A DNA stretch of 46,684 bases from an uncultured Ignavibacteriota bacterium (lineage in GTDB: Bacteria > Bacteroidota > Ignavibacteria > UBA10030 > UBA8401): the NCBI GenBank assembly GCA_903958625.1, contig CAJBTU010000028.1, positions 1-46,684 of the forward strand, in the 5' to 3' direction. The translations under genes and the position numbers were made by a program. This document shows, piece by piece, positions 42,915 through 46,684 of the stretch. The notes beneath the pieces were generated by a model. That model did not search any database, had not been told where the DNA came from, and was given only the letters and a program-made list of their open reading frames with translations. The first letter of the stretch is position 1. Each line of letters begins with the position of its first letter.

Positions 42915-43754
42915 TCATATATCCTGTTTATTCAGCATCCGCCGCGCGATCACAAGGGGGATGCCGATCCACAATAATAATGATCCTGTCAGCAGCGTGA
43001 TACTCAGACCGCTTCCGCCGAGGAACCGGAGCAGTGCAGCTCCCGCCGCTCCAAAGATCGTCACGTTATCAAGAATGATCAGCGATGCAACTCTGACCAT
43101 GTCAACCGGATTGCCGAAGAGCGATAGGAACAGTATGATATTTGCGGTTTGACCTTTGAACAATAACGACACGCCGAGAACGATCAGATCGTAGAACAGA
43201 ACGAAGAAGAACCAGGCAAAGAGCGAAATGCCGAACGATCTGGATGTGCGGTTATTTGTTGTGGAGATCAGCACGGCGACAACCAGAAAGACAAGGGCAA
43301 GCAATAAGGAGAGTATCACAAACATTGCATATTGCAGTAATCCTTCCCCACCGGTCACCGACGAGATGATCCCTCCGGCGACAACAAATCCGATGATCAT
43401 GGAGAGTGAAAGGGAAAAAAATAATCCAAGCACTTTTCCCAGAAGAACTTCTGCGCGAAAGACCGGCTGGGAAAAAAGCAGTTCCGTTGTGCCCCGGTCG
43501 CCGGTAAAACTGAGCGTACCCATGATCAGAGAAACAAGCGGAACAATATACAGGACCAGATTCAGCATGCTTGCCGACGTGCGCGTAAAATTCTGCATAC
43601 CGGAAAAACCTTCCGCCACGATACCGATGTACGAGATGCCGACAATAAGAACTCCGAAGACAACCGCGAAAATAATCGTCCACTTGTTCCGGATGTTTAC
43701 CAGCAATTCCTGACGCGCAATGCGGGTTATGAGCAATAGATTCATGGTGTTCAT
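42915..43754 (-). CDS. nosY: NosY-like ABC transporter permease
   Basis: About 279 residues from the ATG at 43754, which shares a base with the nosL stop (TAATG). The protein has six membrane helices and the pattern of ABC-2-type NosY: ITRIARQELLVNIRNKWTII, then a GTLSFTGDRGTTELLFSQPV loop and a C-terminal helix pair. With NosF it forms an ABC transporter that provides a sulfur species to NosD for maturing the CuZ site of nitrous oxide reductase. It lies last in the nos run. Confidence 0.88.
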   Translation of the reverse strand: MNTMNLLLITRIARQELLVNIRNKWTIIFAVVFGVLIVGISYIGIVAEGFSGMQNFTRTSASMLNLVLYIVPLVSLIMGTLSFTGDRGTTELLFSQPVFRAEVLLGKVLGLFFSLSLSMIIGFVVAGGIISSVTGGEGLLQYAMFVILSLLLALVFLVVAVLISTTNNRTSRSFGISLFAWFFFVLFYDLIVLGVSLLFKGQTANIILFLSLFGNPVDMVRVASLIILDNVTIFGAAGAALLRFLGGSGLSITLLTGSLLLWIGIPLVIARRMLNKQDI

Positions 43755-44197
43755 TATTTTTTGTCCGTAGCACGGCATGCTGCACCATTCATCTCCGTCA
43801 GATTTGGCGGGAATTGTTCGTGCAATTCTTTTGCACGCTGCTGGTCCGCTACCGCAATCTGTCCGGATCCCATTGGCGTTTCGATGCCTGTTTGGACAAT
43901 GATGCTTTTCCCGAACGGGATCCATTCTTTTGTATCATAATTCTTTACGAAGATCGCCGCAAATTCATCCACGCTGTGCGTCTTGCGATAGTTCTCGAAA
44001 CACTGAAGATCGTCGAACTTCACTGCCGAACAATCCTTGTTGATAATCTCCGAAGCGAACTGTGCATTGGAGACGGTCATGCGGCAGGCGGAACATTCGT
44101 CCTCCGGGAAGAGTTCTACCGGCGTGATCTGTTTGGGAGCACACGATAAAAGAAGAAATGCCGAAAGCAGGACCAGGGTGAGTTTATTATTTTTCAT
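43754..44197 (-). CDS. nosL: NosL copper chaperone lipoprotein
   Basis: A 147-residue lipoprotein with lipobox LLSC (Cys19) and the NosL copper motif DECSACRM, then GSGQIAVADQQRAKE. NosL binds Cu(I) at the outer face of the membrane and passes it to nitrous oxide reductase (NosZ). It sits between nosF and nosY, overlapping nosF by 11 bases. Confidence 0.92.
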   Translation of the reverse strand: MKNNKLTLVLLSAFLLLSCAPKQITPVELFPEDECSACRMTVSNAQFASEIINKDCSAVKFDDLQCFENYRKTHSVDEFAAIFVKNYDTKEWIPFGKSIIVQTGIETPMGSGQIAVADQQRAKELHEQFPPNLTEMNGAACRATDKK

Positions 44198-44909
44198 AGT
44201 GAGAACTCCCTACATAATGTAAATACAGATCTTCGATCGTTCCTGTTTTCAGAAATGTTGTGCGAAGATCGTCAATGGACTCAAGTGCGCCGAGTTTTCC
44301 CGAAACAAAGATGGCCACGCGGTCCGCCAGCTGTTCGGCTTCCGCAAGCAGATGCGTGGAAAAAATTATTGTTTTCCCTTTTTCTTTTTGCTGCAGAATA
44401 AAATCGCGGAACTGTTTCACCCCCTGCGGATCAAGATTTGCCGTCGGTTCATCCAGCAATAGAATGGGGGAATCGGGAAGAGAAATTACCGTCATACCCA
44501 ACCGTTGGATCATTCCGCCGGAGAATTCGTTCACCGGTTTATCGGAAAAGCCGTTAAATCCGGCGTTCGCCAGCGCCTCATCGGCCGCAGACCGCGAGAT
44601 GTTCCGAAGCGAACCATAGAAGCGGACAACCTCCCTCGCCGTGAGCGTTTCCGGAAAAATAACGCGCTGCGGAAGATAGCTGATAAGATTTTTCGCTTCT
44701 TTCGACCGCTTCCGGACATCCAAATTGTTGACCAGTATCGTGCCGTGCGTTGGAAGACAAAGACCCACAATCGATTTCAGGGTTGTTGTCTTTCCGCTGC
44801 CGTTTGGACCAAGGAAGGCAAAGACTTCCCCCTGCTTCACATCGAACGAGACATCGTTCACCGCGGTGAATTTTCCATATTGCTTTGTGAGATGCTGAAC
44901 AGAGATCAT
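44187..44909 (-). CDS. nosF: NosF-like ABC transporter ATP-binding protein
   Basis: A 240-residue ABC ATPase with Walker A GPNGSGKTT, the Q-loop in SYLPQRV, signature NEFSGGMIQRLG, Walker B PILLLDEPTANLD and switch His in IFSTHLLAEAE. It pairs with NosY. Its start overlaps the nosD stop by four bases. Confidence 0.94.
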   Translation of the reverse strand: MISVQHLTKQYGKFTAVNDVSFDVKQGEVFAFLGPNGSGKTTTLKSIVGLCLPTHGTILVNNLDVRKRSKEAKNLISYLPQRVIFPETLTAREVVRFYGSLRNISRSAADEALANAGFNGFSDKPVNEFSGGMIQRLGMTVISLPDSPILLLDEPTANLDPQGVKQFRDFILQQKEKGKTIIFSTHLLAEAEQLADRVAIFVSGKLGALESIDDLRTTFLKTGTIEDLYLHYVGSSHYEK

Positions 44910-46258
44910 ATTGTTGTTCCCTTCCGTGCGCGGACAACAGACACGATCAGGACCGAAAGAAGCAACGGTATAAGTATTGAAACGATAGAAGCCGATGTTT
45001 GTTTGTTCTGTTCCTTACTGTCGCTGTTCATTTTTTGATTGAACCACGTGAGCGGAACAGGTTCTATGAGGGGCCATTGATCACACTCACCGGACACATC
45101 CAGAATCGGAAATGCTTTTGACGAGACTGCCAGAGCCTGTGACGCCGGACTGTACAGATAGAGCCGGACATTGGAATTCTTTGATTCAAGATACGAGAAG
45201 ACATTTTCGATCTTCATTGGTATGTCGCCGATACCGTTGTTATCCATGTCGTATCCCGTATATGAACTCCAGTAATTCCCCCGGCCGTTCAAATTCCAGA
45301 ATGATTCGGTCCGTCGTCCTACGATGGTGAGCGGATTCAGGTTGTCGATAAAATTGTTTCCGGTGAATGTATTATGAACGGCATTCTGGAACATCTCCAG
45401 CGCCAGGTCGTTCCGCGCAATAATGTTGTTGCGGAAAAGATTGTTGGTCGACGACTCGAAGAATATTCCGGTCACATTATCGGAAATGATGTTCGAATCG
45501 GCGGTGCAATAATGGCAATCTTGCAGCAGCATGCCGTAGGATGCAAATCCGCGATTGCGTAAAAATATATTGTGTTTCATTACGATGCCGCGGGTGAACA
45601 TGATTGCTGCGCCGGCAACATTGTCGCGAAAGATATTCCGTAAAAACGTGTTCGAATCGGCATACATATAATGCAGGCCGTACCGCAAGTGGTGAACTTC
45701 ATTGTCCTGAATAAGCGTATGATTGGCATTTTGGATATAGAAACCGTCCCGCGTTTCGGAAACGGTATTTTTTTCCAGAATATTGTAATTGGAATTCCAC
45801 AGATGGATGCCGCTCCCCCGTTCGCCTTGCGTCAGAGACTTTCGTCCGGTAACAATGTTCCGTGCAATAGTATTTGAATCTGATTTGAGGAGGTAAATTC
45901 CAAAGAGAATATCGCTGAGCGTATTGTCCCTGATGGTGTTGTTGTTTGATTTGATCAATATCCCGGCATCTTCATTGACAAGCATGTTTCCGCAATGTTC
46001 AATCATAAAACCGGACAACGTACACTGCGGCGAAAGTATGGTAACAATACTTCCTGTTCCTGTTCCGCGGAGAACGGGAGATCCTTTCCCGATGAGATGG
46101 ACTGTTTTTGCGATGACGATATTTTCAATAAATGTTCCGCCGTCGACCACAAGCGTGTCGCCATCCTGCGCGCGGTCAATACGAAGCTGCAGCTGCGCAT
46201 TGAGCGTCTGCGCAACCATTATCACGACGGCAATATATGACAGCCTGTTCAAGACCAT
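44906..46258 (-). CDS. nosD: NosD-like periplasmic copper-site maturation protein
   Basis: A 450-residue exported protein with a signal peptide ending near AQTLNA. The body is a right-handed parallel beta-helix of repeats (NTIRDNTLSDILFGIYLLKS, then repeated N-x-I-x-x-N turns), the CASH/NosD architecture. A C-terminal membrane helix (IVSILIPLLLSVLIVSVV) is visible. NosD interacts with NosFY and NosZ to assemble the tetranuclear copper site. It overlaps the upstream gene by ten bases. Confidence 0.92.
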   Translation of the reverse strand: MVLNRLSYIAVVIMVAQTLNAQLQLRIDRAQDGDTLVVDGGTFIENIVIAKTVHLIGKGSPVLRGTGTGSIVTILSPQCTLSGFMIEHCGNMLVNEDAGILIKSNNNTIRDNTLSDILFGIYLLKSDSNTIARNIVTGRKSLTQGERGSGIHLWNSNYNILEKNTVSETRDGFYIQNANHTLIQDNEVHHLRYGLHYMYADSNTFLRNIFRDNVAGAAIMFTRGIVMKHNIFLRNRGFASYGMLLQDCHYCTADSNIISDNVTGIFFESSTNNLFRNNIIARNDLALEMFQNAVHNTFTGNNFIDNLNPLTIVGRRTESFWNLNGRGNYWSSYTGYDMDNNGIGDIPMKIENVFSYLESKNSNVRLYLYSPASQALAVSSKAFPILDVSGECDQWPLIEPVPLTWFNQKMNSDSKEQNKQTSASIVSILIPLLLSVLIVSVVRARKGTTI

Positions 46259-46684
46259 GTGAACATCAATAATACCCCAAAGACAATTGACTGCGCCAGA
46301 AGAAGGAATCCAAGTTTTTTAAATCTCACTCGTTCGTTCAATTGTATTGTTCCGTACACTGCATGAACAATCATCGGTACAAAGGCGATAACAACGGTGA
46401 ACACCGTCCAGCGAAAGAGCGACAGAAGAATGACCGCGGCAATAACAAACAAATGATAAAGAATATTCATTTTCCCCAGTTTCAGTTTTTCCTTTGCCGA
46501 AAAATGTTCCGCTGAACGCGATGCCGCGCCGATCTTCATGTGAACGTAAAAGACACTGCAGCCGAAGAACAGAAAGTTCAATATCCACAGCACCGCTCCA
46601 TTCAGGTCGAACGATCCTGTGGAAACATAATAAGCAGCCGGAGCACTCAGCGTCAGCCCTGCAACGGCCGTCAGATCGCCTGCA
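46249..46684 (-). CDS. YwiC-like membrane protein (partial, 5' end outside the window)
   Basis: The frame is open to the window edge, giving 144 residues of the C-terminal part of a polytopic membrane protein. It begins AGDLTAVAGLTLSAPAAYYV and includes FFGCSVFYVHMKIG, which fits the YwiC-like family; bacillary ywiC lies next to the nitrate-respiration regulator fnr. Here it overlaps nosD by ten bases, so it is in the nos operon. NosB-type proteins are an alternative identity, but the sequence resembles YwiC more. Confidence 0.7.
   Translation of the reverse strand, partial: AGDLTAVAGLTLSAPAAYYVSTGSFDLNGAVLWILNFLFFGCSVFYVHMKIGAASRSAEHFSAKEKLKLGKMNILYHLFVIAAVILLSLFRWTVFTVVIAFVPMIVHAVYGTIQLNERVRFKKLGFLLLAQSIVFGVLLMFTWS

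Noticed and set aside
44505-45038. A 177-codon plus-strand frame across nosF and nosD
   Set aside because: It spans two well-supported overlapping genes on the other strand.
1-46684. tRNA, rRNA, CRISPR, transposase, integrase or phage genes
   Set aside because: I looked for repeated spacers, cloverleaf-like runs and typical recombinase motifs and saw none that I could support.

Overview
The window is a gene-dense bacterial chromosome segment carrying about 54 protein genes, with no tRNA, rRNA, CRISPR array, insertion sequence or phage gene that I can recognise. The gene content suggests a Gram-negative, rod-shaped member of the Bacteroidota/Chlorobiota/Ignavibacteriota group. The supporting evidence is a miaB / sigma-54 activator / lptE neighbourhood, a DUF2723 (TMEM260-like) protein, LptE and SurA for the outer membrane, a class of S23-like four-helix-bundle gene, and a nitrous-oxide-reductase accessory cluster. 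The phylum is inferred from gene content only; I could not search databases.

Left part (1-11.1 kb): three parvulin-type prolyl isomerases in tandem end in surA and are followed by rpsT. A convergent TPR protein follows. Next is an asparagine-synthetase-like gene split by a run of 12 C. On the minus strand follows an envelope block: miaB, a SPOR protein, a receiver-less sigma-54 activator, lptE and a processive family 2 glycosyltransferase.

Middle (11.1-25 kb): pta, a four-helix-bundle (S23-like) gene flanked by inverted repeats, and a DUF985 cupin lie on the plus strand. A minus-strand run then holds, in transcription order, lepA, two signal peptidases I, hemW, a large DUF2723 membrane protein, a methyltransferase, a GT4 glycosyltransferase, a secreted alpha/beta hydrolase, a QueF homologue that lacks the catalytic cysteine, and a small membrane protein overlapping it.

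Right middle (25-39 kb): a 1001-residue protein joins an M1 metallopeptidase to what looks like an outer-membrane beta-barrel, and is preceded by a possible 30-codon leader ORF. Then come an ECF sigma factor with a small membrane protein, a dinucleotide-binding oxidoreductase and an SDR, a membrane-anchored metallophosphoesterase, and an arginase/formimidoylglutamase-family enzyme. The cell-elongation genes mreD-mrdA-rodA, a lipoprotein and a Tat-like exported metallo-beta-lactamase-fold hydrolase complete the stretch.

Right end (39-46.7 kb): an ECF sigma factor and its zinc-finger anti-sigma partner precede a tight sulfur/redox gene run (DUF2892, thioredoxin, FmdB zinc ribbon, two rhodaneses, DUF6132-like, OsmC, DUF302). 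Convergent to it are ywiC-like, nosD, nosF, nosL and nosY, which mature the copper centre of nitrous oxide reductase; nosZ itself is not in the window.

The observations I rate highest are the M1-peptidase/beta-barrel fusion, the QueF homologue with Cys-to-Gly and His-to-Tyr changes, and the C12 tract that splits a glutaminase-dead asparagine-synthetase-like gene.
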